A stretch of 64,000 nt of DNA from Micromonospora pattaloongensis (GTDB lineage Bacteria; Actinomycetota; Actinomycetes; Mycobacteriales; Micromonosporaceae), in NCBI RefSeq assembly GCF_900107255.1, contig NZ_FNPH01000001.1, forward strand, positions 868,001 to 932,000. The letters run 5' to 3'. Shown piece by piece: positions 42,991-51,773 of the stretch. The translations under genes and the position numbers were made by a program. The notes beneath the pieces are model-generated. The model searched no databases. It was not told the origin of the DNA and saw only the letters and a list, made by a program, of their open reading frames with translations. Each line of letters opens with the position of its first letter. The stretch's first letter is position 1.

Positions 42991-43729
42991 GTTCCCTCGA
43001 CGGCATCTCGTTCCACGTCTGACCATCCAACAGCCGGCCACCTGCCTTCGGTGTCCTCCCACCCCACTGCTTGAAGAAAAAGGCTGTCCCTGCCCCGACG
43101 CACTCGTCCCGTAGGCCTCGGATCCACGCGGGGTCTACAGGGCGGGCGCCCTGTCCAGACTCGCCGCCGGCAATCAGCCAATGGATGTCGGTGAGATCGA
43201 TGCCGTCCAGGGGGCCAAGCAATGGTTCCGCGGAGATGAATCGGACCGCTGCCGGCACGACCCGGAGGTGATCCACTCTTGCGAGTTCCTGCTTCGTCTC
43301 CACGCTGACGCCCATCCACACGTTCGGCGGCCAGTCAAGCTGGTCACCAACTCGCGCCAGCCGTGATGCCCGCTTCGTGAGGACTTGGTAAGTGTGGCGC
43401 GGGGTGTCAGCCATGACCTGAAACACCCGACGCACGTAGTCGATCGGCACGCGAGCGTGAAACAGGTCGCTCATGGAGTTGACGAACACTGTTCGCGGTT
43501 CCCGCCAGCGCATAGGGATGCTCAGCGCGTCCTGGTGGAGCGTGACGCCGAAGCCAGGTCCGGAGGTGCGTGGGTCGCCGTCGTTTTGATACTTCGCAGA
43601 CCCCATTGCCTTCAGGCGCTTCGCCAGGCTGAGGGCGTAGCAGTTGTCGCAGCCTGCGGAGATTCGGTCGCAACCTGTCGTGGGGTTCCAGGTCGCCTCG
43701 GTCCACTCGATGGCGCTCTTATCTGCCAT
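42974..43729 (-). CDS. Phage Gp37/Gp68-like (DUF5131) three-Cys-motif protein
   Basis: 251 residues. ATG at 43729 chosen because AGGGAG lies five bases upstream; an earlier GTG would overlap the ribosome site. It begins with the family signature SAIEWTEATWNPTTGC and the C-x6-C-x2-C cluster CDRISAGCDNC. Then come RTVFVNSMSDLFH, TYQVLTKRASRL, NVWMGVSVE, FISAEPLLGP and WLIAGGESG, the full set of DUF5131 motifs. The cysteines are thought to hold an Fe-S cluster in a radical-SAM-like fold. The family is common in phages and mobile elements, and its reaction is unknown. The gene is divergent from nothing nearby; its promoter is in the 43.7-44.3 kb non-coding DNA. Confidence 0.9.
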   Translation of the reverse strand: MADKSAIEWTEATWNPTTGCDRISAGCDNCYALSLAKRLKAMGSAKYQNDGDPRTSGPGFGVTLHQDALSIPMRWREPRTVFVNSMSDLFHARVPIDYVRRVFQVMADTPRHTYQVLTKRASRLARVGDQLDWPPNVWMGVSVETKQELARVDHLRVVPAAVRFISAEPLLGPLDGIDLTDIHWLIAGGESGQGARPVDPAWIRGLRDECVGAGTAFFFKQWGGRTPKAGGRLLDGQTWNEMPSRELTPAR

Positions 43730-44309
43730 GGCCACTCCCTGGGTTGGTTATGTCAATACTGTCGAACATGCGTACGGATTGAAAGACGTTCAGACGATCT
43801 TTCTTGTCGACCAGCCGACGCATGCGGCAGTTGCCCATGCCTTGCTCGACCAACGGGCGGAGGGCACGATTTGACTCGGCCAGGCCGTCGCCAGGCCGCC
43901 GTAGGCCGATCATGGCCGATCGACGACGACCATGGTGACCACGTTTGCCCAGGTAACAGAGCACGAGCACGGGACGAGGCAAGGTCACCAGCGCGAAAGT
44001 AGCCCGAAAGGCTTCTGCTGCCCTGCGCCACGGCCGCTCGTCGGCCCGCACCCGGATGCTCGCTGCGAGCGCGCTCGCACAGGCGTCGGGCAAGACCAAG
44101 AAGGTCGGGAAGTGGCCCGCCGGCAGGTCGGGTCTCTGCCGCTCGGGGCAGCACCTACCAGATTTGCCGGTACTCCGTCCTCGGTCGGGGAAATGGGGTC
44201 GAGGACGACTCTGACCGGTCACCACCAGACAGACGCGTTCCCCCATTACGCCCCCACGTAGTAAGCGACGGGGGACGTTGGCGGGACCGGGTGGGACTAG
44301 ACGAGGACG
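43730..44309. other. Non-coding stretch right of the TcmP module
   Basis: About 580 bp of lower, mixed composition. A minus-strand frame of about 690 bp crosses it but has no ribosome site, is Arg/Pro-rich and looks spurious. No integrase, transposase or excisionase remnant was found. Confidence 0.45.
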
Positions 44310-44342
44310 GGCCCTCGACCACATCTCTGCTGGTCGAGGGCC
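44310..44342 (-). terminator. Hairpin downstream of the tRNA-Tyr-like sequence
   Basis: Perfect 12-bp stem (44310-44321 with 44331-44342), 9-nt loop, 12 bp beyond the CCA on the minus strand. Typical position for a tRNA terminator, although no T-run follows. Confidence 0.5.
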
Positions 44343-44353
44343 GTTCGCGCAAC

Positions 44354-44441
44354 TGGTGGCAGGTGAAGGATTCAAACCTCCGAAGCTTTCGCGACGAATT
44401 TGCACTGCGCTCCTACTCCCAGTGCTGGTAAATCACCTCTC
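44354..44441 (-). pseudogene. Degenerate tRNA-Tyr-like sequence with encoded CCA (possible att scar)
   Basis: On the minus strand the 3' half is a good match to actinobacterial tRNA-Tyr as I know it: AAATTCGTCGCGAAAGC (anticodon 3' strand and long variable arm), T-arm GGAGGTTTGAATCCTTC, then ACCTGCC-A-CCA. The 5' half is degenerate: the 5' acceptor reads GAGAGGT where GGCAGGT is needed, the D-arm does not pair, and the anticodon loop reads GTGCAAA instead of CTGTAAA. The length (88) is about right. This is either a decayed tRNA or a 3' fragment left by integration of a mobile element. Confidence 0.6.
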
Positions 44442-44646
44442 CGCTCGACCCATCATCCACACCCACGGCGATCGACGCCGCTTGCAGACGCAGGCAGCAA
44501 GAGAGCGCCGGGCAGTCGCTGAGCCGTCCGGGCCGTTACGGGGCCGTCAGGTGTCAACGAACGACAGCCAACTCGACTAACACGCAAGGAGAAGCAGCAG
44601 GTCGCTAGCATGGTCAACCAACTGAACAGGAGTTCGGCAGTAGGGG

Positions 44647-45819
44647 TTACAAAAGTTCCACGATGGTGGCGTTGGCCATGCCGCCGCCCTCGCACATGGT
44701 CTGCAGGCCGTACCGGATGCCGTTGTCGCGCATGTGATGCAGCATCGTCGTCATGATCCGGGCGCCGGAGCCGCCCAGCGGGTGGCCGAGCGCGATGGCT
44801 CCGCCGCGCGGGTTCAGCCGCTCCGGGTCCGCCTCGGTCTCCGCGAGCCACGCGAGCGGCACCGGGGCGAACGCCTCGTTCACCTCGTACACCCCGATCT
44901 CCTCGATGCCGAGCCCCGCGCGGCGCAGCGCCTTCGCGGTGGCCGGGATGGGGGCGGTGAGCATGATGACCGGGTCGTCCGCGGCCACGACCGCGGTGTG
45001 GATCCGGGCGAGCGGGCGCAGCCCGCGCTCGCGGGCCCACTCGGAGGTCGTGACGGCGAGCGCGGCGGCCCCGTCGGAGATCTGGGACGCGGATCCGGCG
45101 GTCACCACGCCGTCGGGGCGGAACGGCGTCGCCAACTGACCGAGCTTCTCGAGCGACGTGTCCCGTCGGACGCCCTCGTCGGCGGTCACCTTCGCGCCGT
45201 CGGCGACCGCCACCGGGGCGATCTCGGCGTCGAAGGCGCCCGCGTCCTGCGCGGCGGCGGCCTTGGCGTGGCTGGCCAGGGAGAACTCGTCGAGCTGGCG
45301 GCGCGAGAAGCCCCAGCGCTGCGCGATCATCTCGGCGCCGACGCCCTGGTTGAACGGGACCGGCTCGTCGGCGGCGAAGCCCTCCGCGCCGCGGTAGCGG
45401 TCGCGCACCTGGTCGCCGTACGGGAGCCCGCCGTGCGCGCTCGCGCCCATCGGCACCCGCGTCATCGACTCGACCCCGCCGGCGACGACGAGGTCGGCCT
45501 GGCCGGAGACGACGGCGGCGGCCGCGAAGTGCAGCGCCTGCTGACTGGAGCCGCACTGGCGGTCCAGTGTGGTGCCGGGGACCGATTCCGGCCAGCCGGC
45601 CGCGAGCACCGCGTTGCGGGCCACGTTCCACGCCTGGTCGCCGCTCTGCGAGACGCAGCCCCAGACGACGTCGTCGACGTCCGCCGGGTCGAGGCCGCTG
45701 CGCTCGGCGAGCGAGCGCAGCACGTGCGCCGAGAGATCGACCGGGTGGACGCCGGCGAGGCCGCCCTTGCGTCGCCCCACCGGGGTGCGGACGGCACCGA
45801 CAATGACCGCGTCTCTCAT
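44647..45819 (-). CDS. Acetyl-CoA acetyltransferase / thiolase
   Basis: 390 residues. ATG at 45819 chosen (GGGGAG five bases upstream; MRDAVIVGAVRTPVGRRKGG is the canonical thiolase start). Active-site residues present: nucleophile Cys in DRQCGSSQQAL, His in GGAIALGHPLGGSGARI, and the second Cys in QTMCEGGGMANATIVELL. NEAFAPVPLAW is also conserved. It catalyses reversible thiolytic cleavage or condensation of acyl-CoAs. No other beta-oxidation gene adjoins it. It marks the return to ordinary chromosome after the accessory patch. Confidence 0.95.
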   Translation of the reverse strand: MRDAVIVGAVRTPVGRRKGGLAGVHPVDLSAHVLRSLAERSGLDPADVDDVVWGCVSQSGDQAWNVARNAVLAAGWPESVPGTTLDRQCGSSQQALHFAAAAVVSGQADLVVAGGVESMTRVPMGASAHGGLPYGDQVRDRYRGAEGFAADEPVPFNQGVGAEMIAQRWGFSRRQLDEFSLASHAKAAAAQDAGAFDAEIAPVAVADGAKVTADEGVRRDTSLEKLGQLATPFRPDGVVTAGSASQISDGAAALAVTTSEWARERGLRPLARIHTAVVAADDPVIMLTAPIPATAKALRRAGLGIEEIGVYEVNEAFAPVPLAWLAETEADPERLNPRGGAIALGHPLGGSGARIMTTMLHHMRDNGIRYGLQTMCEGGGMANATIVELL

Positions 45820-45897
45820 GGCTACTCCCCGGTAACTTGGGCTGTCCCGATGATACGTCGTAGACCGGTTTCGTGCGGCGGCTGGCATGCTGGGCGC

Positions 45898-46335
45898 GTG
45901 GAGACCGACTCGGACGGAGACAGCTGGCGGGTCCGCCCGGCGCTGCCCGCGCTCAAGCTCACCGGGGCCGCGCTGATGCTCCTCGCCGGCCTGATGCTCG
46001 GCGCCGACGACCCGGTCCGGCTCGGGCTCGCGATGCTGAGCGCCGCCGCGCTGCTCGGCTGGGGGCTGCGCGACCTGCTCGTGCCGGTACGGCTCGCGGC
46101 CGACTCCGGCGGGGTGACGGTGGTCGCCGGCCTCGCCGGCCGCCGGCGGCTCCCCTGGGCGCGGATCGAACGGATCACGGCGGAGGCCCGCGCGCACCGC
46201 GGTCTGCGCACCCAGCTGCTGGAGATCGACGCCGGCGACTCGCTGCACCTGTTCAGCGCGAACGACCTCGGCGCCCCACCGGACGAGGTGGCGGCGCGGC
46301 TGCGCGAGACGCGGGCCCGCGCGATCGGCGGGTAG
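45898..46335 (+). CDS. Membrane-anchored PH domain protein
   Basis: 145 residues, GTG start; a CATGCT lies six bases upstream, so the mRNA may be leaderless. Two hydrophobic helices (LKLTGAALMLLAGLMLG and LGLAMLSAAALLGWGL) are followed by a bacterial PH-like domain (GGVTVVAGLAGRRRLPWARIERITAEA, LLEIDAGDSLHLFSANDLG). Proteins of this form are common in actinobacteria and of unknown function. Divergent from the thiolase gene (78-bp gap), convergent with the rhomboid gene. Confidence 0.8.
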   Translation: METDSDGDSWRVRPALPALKLTGAALMLLAGLMLGADDPVRLGLAMLSAAALLGWGLRDLLVPVRLAADSGGVTVVAGLAGRRRLPWARIERITAEARAHRGLRTQLLEIDAGDSLHLFSANDLGAPPDEVAARLRETRARAIGG

Positions 46336-46348
46336 CGGCCGGCGGCGC

Positions 46349-47245
46349 TCAGTGCGTGAGCATCCGCAACACGGTCAGCGCGAGGAGCACGAGCAGCAGC
46401 GCGCCGCAGCCGGCCGCCTGGATCAGCGTGCGGTGCGGACGCGGCGCGTACGCCAGCACGAGCCCGACGAGGCCACCGGCGATCAGCCCGCCGACGTGCC
46501 CCTCCCACGAGATCCGCGGGACCGCGAACGTGAGGACCAGGTTGACCACGAGCACGCCGACGACGGACGAGGTGTCCATCCGAAGTCGGCGCAGGACGAT
46601 GAAGTACGCGGCGAAGAGTCCGAAGACCGCCGTCGACGCCCCCGCGGACAGGCTGCCGGGACTCAGCAGGTAGGCCGCGACGTTGCCGCCGAGGCCGGCG
46701 AGCAGGTAGAGCGCCAGGAACCGCACCGGACCGAGCACCGCTTCGAGATTGCGCCCGAGCACCCAGATCGCCCACATGTTGAGCAGCAGGTGCAGCAGCC
46801 CGTAGTGGATGAACATCGCGGTGACCAGGCGGTAGACCCCGCCGTTGTCGATGCCGGGATAGACGGGGCCGAACTCGGAGATCTGCACGGACGGCCCGAC
46901 GACCCCGCCGATGGCCTGGAGCTGGCCGGCGGAGGTGAAGAGCCCGTTGCCGATGAGCGCCTGGGCGCCGGAGAGGGCGACGCCGATCAGCGCGACCAGG
47001 ATGTTGAGCCCGATCAGCGCCTTCGTGACGTAGCCCTCGCGGCCGGCCACACCGCCACCGAAGGCGGTGCGGGCCGACCGCTGGGTGCGCCGTCCCTCGG
47101 CCACGCACTCCGGGCACTGGTGCCCGACCGACGCCTCGCGCATGCAGTCGGGGCAGATGGGGCGCTCACACCGGGTGCACCGCACCCAGGTCTCCCGGGA
47201 CGTGTGCCGGTAGCAGACCGGGGCCGTCGGAGGGGACTCGCTCAT
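46349..47245 (-). CDS. Rhomboid-family intramembrane serine protease with B-box-type zinc finger
   Basis: 298 residues, ATG start. The N-terminal 50 residues hold a zinc-binding pattern (CYRH, CTRCERPICPDC, CPEC). Six hydrophobic segments follow with rhomboid motifs: a FIHYGLLHLLLNMWAIWVLG loop, the catalytic Ser in SLSAGASTAVFGLFAAYF and the catalytic His in ISWEGHVGGLIAGGLVG. The family cleaves substrates within the membrane. The zinc-finger form is frequent in actinobacteria. Co-oriented with and downstream of the cyclophilin gene. Confidence 0.93.
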   Translation of the reverse strand: MSESPPTAPVCYRHTSRETWVRCTRCERPICPDCMREASVGHQCPECVAEGRRTQRSARTAFGGGVAGREGYVTKALIGLNILVALIGVALSGAQALIGNGLFTSAGQLQAIGGVVGPSVQISEFGPVYPGIDNGGVYRLVTAMFIHYGLLHLLLNMWAIWVLGRNLEAVLGPVRFLALYLLAGLGGNVAAYLLSPGSLSAGASTAVFGLFAAYFIVLRRLRMDTSSVVGVLVVNLVLTFAVPRISWEGHVGGLIAGGLVGLVLAYAPRPHRTLIQAAGCGALLLVLLALTVLRMLTH

Positions 47246-47307
47246 GCCGTCACTCCGCTCCGCCCACGGTCGCCACTCATGGACGCCAGATTATCTCGGT
47301 ATTCCGA

Positions 47308-47838
47308 TCAGCCCTGCGGCCGTTCGATCTCGACGCGCTCGATGACCACGTCGTTGCGCGGCCGGTCGGCCGGGTCGGTCGGCGTGTTGGCGATCGCGTC
47401 GACGACCTTCGCCGACGCCTCGTCCGCCACCTGACCGAAGATCGTGTGCCGGTTGTTGAGGTGCGGCGTCGGGCCCACCGTGATGAAGAACTGCGACCCG
47501 TTGGTGCCGGGTCCGGCGTTCGCCATCGCCAGCAGGTACGGCCGGTCGAAGCGGAGCTCCGGGTGGAACTCGTCGGCGAACGTGTAACCGGGGCCGCCCC
47601 GGCCGGTGCCGGTCGGGTCGCCCATCTGGATCATGAAACCGCTGATGACGCGGTGCGAGATCGTGCCGTCGTAGTACGGGCCGCTGCCCGGCTGGCCGGT
47701 CCGCGGGTCGATGTACTCGCGCGTCCCCTCGGCGAGTTCGACGAAGTTTCGGACGGTCTTCGGCGCGTGGTTCGGAAAGAGCTCCAGCCGGATCGGTCCG
47801 ACGTTGGTGTGCAGGGTGGCGTAGGTAGCTTCAGCCAC
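47308..47838 (-). CDS. Peptidyl-prolyl cis-trans isomerase (cyclophilin)
   Basis: 176 residues. GTG at 47838 chosen: GAGGAG is five bases upstream and the family starts there ([21 protein letters not shown]). Core motifs: [83 protein letters not shown]. The Arg in HRVI and the QFF are active-site residues. Cytosolic cyclophilin of normal length, with no signal peptide. It catalyses Xaa-Pro isomerisation in folding. Confidence 0.96.
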   Translation of the reverse strand: MAEATYATLHTNVGPIRLELFPNHAPKTVRNFVELAEGTREYIDPRTGQPGSGPYYDGTISHRVISGFMIQMGDPTGTGRGGPGYTFADEFHPELRFDRPYLLAMANAGPGTNGSQFFITVGPTPHLNNRHTIFGQVADEASAKVVDAIANTPTDPADRPRNDVVIERVEIERPQG

Positions 47839-47959
47839 GGGTACTCCTCGGTCGTTGGTCAGCTTCCATGCGGATCCTCCCATGTGCCCGTTCCCGCACT
47901 GCGGAGGCATCCGAAGGTGGAGGATGAAGAGGAACAGCACCCTGGGAGGTGGGGGACCG

Positions 47960-48673
47960 ATGTTTGCAATCGGGCGTCGCAGGACGCACAGGGAGCTTCT
48001 GAAGGGTGAGCTGGGCGAGAGCCTGGATCACTTCATGCAGGCGGCCACACACGCGGCGAACGGGGTCGGGGCGACGGTCGGCCCGCGGGTCAACGCGGCC
48101 CGCGAGTTCGTCGGACCGACGGCGGACCGGGTCCGCAACACCGCGTCGCACGGCTGGGAATCAGCCGTGACCGTGCTGGCGCCACTGGCGGTCGCCGCCG
48201 CCGAGGGCGCCCGCCAGGCCGGTGGGGCCGCGCGGAAGGCGAAGCCGAAGAAGCCGCGCATGATGAAGAAGAAGGGGTCCCAGATGTCGCGTAAACGGTG
48301 GCCGATGCTGGCCGGGCTGGTCGCGGCCGGCGCCGCCGTGGGCGCCGCCGGCGTCATGATGCGGCGGCGGCGGAGCTCGCAGCAATGGGAGGAGTACGAC
48401 CCGACACAGGGTCTCGACCCGGTGCACGCCGGCTCCACGGCGATGGCCGGCCCGTCATCCGGGGCGTCGGGTGATGATCCCGTACGCGCCTCGATGGCGT
48501 CGATGGCCCGCAACGGCGCGACGGCGAGCGGCTCGACCGACGGCACCGCCGACCTCACGATGTCGGAGCAGCCGGCCGCCCCGATGACGGGCGGCACCAA
48601 GAAGCAGGGCGACAAGCTCGCCGGCGACGTCGCCGGCAACGCGGCGGCGGGGTCCCGCGACGGTCGCGGCTGA
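47960..48673 (+). CDS. Hypothetical protein with central basic patch and one hydrophobic segment
   Basis: 237 residues. ATG at 47960 with GGAGG and GGGGGA upstream; a longer frame to 47855 reads across the cyclophilin leader. Residues 1-90 are amphipathic helices ([24 protein letters not shown]), then a strongly basic patch ([15 protein letters not shown]), a hydrophobic helix ([20 protein letters not shown]), four arginines and a disordered Ser/Gly/Ala tail. Comparable actinobacterial proteins are annotated as hypothetical membrane proteins. No catalytic motif is seen. Confidence 0.78.
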   Translation: MFAIGRRRTHRELLKGELGESLDHFMQAATHAANGVGATVGPRVNAAREFVGPTADRVRNTASHGWESAVTVLAPLAVAAAEGARQAGGAARKAKPKKPRMMKKKGSQMSRKRWPMLAGLVAAGAAVGAAGVMMRRRRSSQQWEEYDPTQGLDPVHAGSTAMAGPSSGASGDDPVRASMASMARNGATASGSTDGTADLTMSEQPAAPMTGGTKKQGDKLAGDVAGNAAAGSRDGRG

Positions 48674-48697
48674 GCACGCCGGAGGAATCGCGCCCGT

Positions 48698-48734
48698 CCG
48701 CGCGGCGTCCCGACCCCGTCGGGGCGCCGCGCGG
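48698..48734 (+). terminator. Hairpin after the hypothetical membrane protein gene
   Basis: 17-bp stem (48698-48714 with 48718-48734) with one G-T pair and a 3-nt loop, 25 bp after the stop. Confidence 0.7.
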
Positions 48735-48907
48735 GCGCGCGTGTGTAGCGGAAGCCGCTCGTGCGACCCCATCTCCCCTAAACGTCCAATTTTCGGCTTT
48801 GCCGTGTCATATCGGCTGGTTGCCCGTTACTTATGTGATCGTGTCTTGCTGAGTGTGATCACTCATGCGCGCAGCGCACATGCCCCCCATGAGAACGGAG
48901 CACAGTC

Positions 48908-50275
48908 GTGCACACAGCCCGGCCACGGCGGCGCGCCGCCGGACGGTTGAGGAGCACGCTCCTCGCCGCCGCGCTCAGCCTGTTCGGATCGGTCGCGGTC
49001 GTCGCCACCACCGCCGCGCCGGCGTTCGCGTGCCACGGCATGGCGTTCGCCAACGAGGTGAAGGGCGCCGCCGGTTACACCGTCGAGGTCACGACCATCT
49101 TCGCGGGGGCCAACGGCATCACCGTCAGCGCGAACCCCGGCACCGTGACGATCAGCGGCACGAGCTGGGAGACGGGTCAGCCTCCGCTGATCGCCACCGT
49201 GACGGGCCTGACGCCGGGCCAGGCCTCGATCCTGACGGTGAACGCGAACCTGCTGCCGTCCGGCACGGCCTGCACCACGTACAGCGGCTCCGCGCTCGAG
49301 GCCGCCGCGGCGGCCCCGGCCCTCGGCGCGGCGACCCGCACCGCCGACGGCTTCACGTTCGCCATCACCAACTTCAACGCGACGCGGTACAGCTACGCGA
49401 TCACCGCGACCAACGACGCCCAGGCCACGGTCGACGAGGACGGGCTGGTGACGGTCACCGGGCTGGCGGCCGGGGGCAGCGCGACGGTCACCGTGACGGC
49501 CACGGCCAACGAGGGGTCCGGGTACACCGGCACCGCGTCGGCCAGCCGGACCGGTCGGGCGCTCGGCGGCGACCCGGAGCCACCGGCCGCGCCGGCCAAG
49601 CCCACCGTGGTGGCCGGCGACAGCGCAGCGAAGATCACCTGGGTCGCACCGGCGACGAACGGCGCGGCGATCACCGGCTACGTGGTCACCGCGAGCCCCG
49701 GCGGAGCGACCTGCACCGCCAAGGGCAACGAGACGTCGTGCGTCATCGCCGGGCTGAGCAACGGCACGCCGTACACCTTCAAGGTGCTCGCGCGGTCCGC
49801 GGCGGGCGACTCGGCCGCCAGCCCGGCCAGCGACCCGCGCACGCCGGCCCCGACCACGAACAAGGATCTCTCGATCGACCGGCCCACCGTCGAGCCAGGC
49901 GGCACGGTCACGCTGGTCGCCGAGGGCTACCGCGCCGGCACCCGTGTCGACTTCTACCTGCACTCCGACCCGGTCTTCCTGGGCAGCGCCGTCGCCAACG
50001 CCAGCGGCGTCGCCACGCTGACCGCGGACCTGCCGCAGGGGGTGACCGGCGGGCACACCGCCCGGGCGATCGGCACCGGGCTCAACGGGCTGCCGCTCAG
50101 CCAGGACATCGCGGTCACCATCACCGCCTCGGGTTCCGGCGGTGGCGACGGCCTGCCGAAGACCGGCGACCGGCTGCCGTTCGGGATGATCGGCCTGGCG
50201 GCCGGACTCCTGCTGGCCGGTCTGGCGCTGCTCTTCGTCGCCCGGCAGCGGAACTCCGCCACGAACCGGCCCTGA
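48908..50275 (+). CDS. Secreted Fn3-domain protein with LPXTG-type sorting signal
   Basis: 455 residues, GTG start with CGGAG upstream. Signal peptide (RLRSTLLAAALSLFGSVAVVATTAAPAFA) and then two Ig-like/BIG-like beta modules (AATRTADGFTFAITNFNATRYSYAIT). A fibronectin type III domain follows (PAAPAKPTVVAGDSAAKITWVAPATNGAAITGYVVTASP), then another beta module. The C-terminus is a complete sortase signal: LPKTG, hydrophobic helix FGMIGLAAGLLLAGLALLFVA and a basic tail. It is expected to be covalently anchored to the wall. No sortase gene is seen in the window. It faces the convergent corA gene across a hairpin. Confidence 0.9.
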   Translation: MHTARPRRRAAGRLRSTLLAAALSLFGSVAVVATTAAPAFACHGMAFANEVKGAAGYTVEVTTIFAGANGITVSANPGTVTISGTSWETGQPPLIATVTGLTPGQASILTVNANLLPSGTACTTYSGSALEAAAAAPALGAATRTADGFTFAITNFNATRYSYAITATNDAQATVDEDGLVTVTGLAAGGSATVTVTATANEGSGYTGTASASRTGRALGGDPEPPAAPAKPTVVAGDSAAKITWVAPATNGAAITGYVVTASPGGATCTAKGNETSCVIAGLSNGTPYTFKVLARSAAGDSAASPASDPRTPAPTTNKDLSIDRPTVEPGGTVTLVAEGYRAGTRVDFYLHSDPVFLGSAVANASGVATLTADLPQGVTGGHTARAIGTGLNGLPLSQDIAVTITASGSGGGDGLPKTGDRLPFGMIGLAAGLLLAGLALLFVARQRNSATNRP

Positions 50276-50283
50276 CCACGCAC

Positions 50284-50327
50284 CCGGTGCCCCGACCCGC
50301 GCGATCCGGCCCGGGTCGGGGCACCGG
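50284..50327. terminator. Bidirectional hairpin between the LPXTG gene and corA
   Basis: Perfect 16-bp stem (50284-50299 with 50312-50327), 12-nt loop, between two convergent stop codons. Confidence 0.75.
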
Positions 50328-50347
50328 CGCGTCCGGGGGCGGATGCG

Positions 50348-51496
50348 TCAGAGCCAACCGTTGCGGCGGAACCAGCGGTAGAGGCCGAACGAGACACCCA
50401 GGATCACCGCGAGCACCGTGGGATAGCCGTACGCCCACTGGAGTTCCGGCATGACCGTGAAGTTCATCCCGTAGATCCCGGCCACCGCGGTCCAGACGGC
50501 CGCGATGGCGGCCCACGCCGCGATCTTGCGCATGTCGTTGTTCTGGTCGACGGTCACCTGCGCCAGCCGCGCCTGCAGGATCGAATTGAGCAGGTCGTCG
50601 AAGGAGTTCACCTGCTCGACGGTGCGGGTGAGGTGGTCCTGCACGTCGCGGAAGTAGCTGCGGATCTCCGGCGGGACCTGGTCGTTGATCTCGGCGGTCA
50701 GCGTCATCAGCGGCCGCTGCAGCGGCGCGACCGTCCGCTTGAACTCGACCAGCTCGCGCTTGAGCTGATAGATCCCCTGGATGCTGCCGCGACCGTCGCG
50801 CGCGAAGACCTCCGCCTCCACCGTGTCGAGATCGATCTCGATCTTGTCCGCGACCTCCAGGTAGAGGTCCACCACGCGGTCGAGCACCGCGTACGCGACC
50901 GCCCACGGACCCTGCACCATCAGGTCCTGCTTGCGCTCCAGGTCCGCGCGGACCGGGGCCAGCCGGCACGCGTCGCCGTGCCGCACGGTGATCACGAAGC
51001 ATCGGCCGATGAAGAGCATCACCTGGCCGGTCTCGACCACCTCGGAGTTCTCGGTCAGCTCGTCGTGCTCGACGTACCGCGCGGTGCGCAGCACCAGGAA
51101 GTCGACCTCGCCGAACTGTTCCAGCTTGGGACGCTGCTCCGCCTTGACCGCGTCCTCCACGGCCAGCTCGTGCAGGCCGTACGTCTCCGCGATCTCCGCC
51201 ATCTCGGCCTCGGACGGCTCGTGCAGCCCCAGCCAGACGAACGAGTTCTCTGCGCGCTGGGCGGCGGCCATCGCCTCGGCGTGCTGCCACTTCCCGGGCT
51301 GCCGCACGCCGTCGATGTAGAGCGCGCAGTCGATGACGGCGCTGCGGTCGGAGCCGGCGTCGTCAGCGGTGAAGCGCTGGGTGCCGTCGTTCGGGCTGAG
51401 GATGCGGCTGACCGCGCGGACCGGCGCGGACCACGCGCGGGACAGGGGCGGCCGGTTGCCTTCCGGCCAGGCCCGGTCACGGTCGACGTCCGCCAT
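50348..51496 (-). CDS. corA: CorA-type magnesium/cobalt transporter
   Basis: 382 residues. ATG at 51496 chosen with GGGGGAGG six bases upstream. A large cytosolic N-terminal domain (LGLHEPSEAEMAEIAETYGLHELAVEDAV) is followed by long helices and two C-terminal membrane helices. The hallmark YGMNF sits between them (IYGMNFTVMPELQWAYGYP). CorA forms a pentameric Mg channel. No M-box-type leader was recognised upstream. Confidence 0.93.
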   Translation of the reverse strand: MADVDRDRAWPEGNRPPLSRAWSAPVRAVSRILSPNDGTQRFTADDAGSDRSAVIDCALYIDGVRQPGKWQHAEAMAAAQRAENSFVWLGLHEPSEAEMAEIAETYGLHELAVEDAVKAEQRPKLEQFGEVDFLVLRTARYVEHDELTENSEVVETGQVMLFIGRCFVITVRHGDACRLAPVRADLERKQDLMVQGPWAVAYAVLDRVVDLYLEVADKIEIDLDTVEAEVFARDGRGSIQGIYQLKRELVEFKRTVAPLQRPLMTLTAEINDQVPPEIRSYFRDVQDHLTRTVEQVNSFDDLLNSILQARLAQVTVDQNNDMRKIAAWAAIAAVWTAVAGIYGMNFTVMPELQWAYGYPTVLAVILGVSFGLYRWFRRNGWL

Positions 51497-51773
51497 GTCT
51501 CGCCTCCCCCGCTCCGACCGATGGCTCCGCGGTTGCACCTTACGCCGACCTCGGTGGCGGGTCCCCGGTGCCGGGGTGGCGCCGGGTGGACCGATCGCGT
51601 CGGGGGGATGGGGGGTGCGATCGGCCCACCCGGCGCCGAGGGGGCGGGGGGTTGTGCCTATCTGGTCAACCGCATGGCGATTGACGCTCGCAGCATTGTG
51701 CGGCGCTGGCTGGCCCGAGGGAAACCCCGGACCAGCCAGGAAGGCCGATTGTCAAGAATCTGACAGGATTCGG

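Noticed and set aside
43719-44405. 228-codon minus-strand frame in the accessory patch
   Set aside because: No ribosome site, Arg/Pro-rich, crosses the start region of the DUF5131 gene and runs into the tRNA-like sequence.
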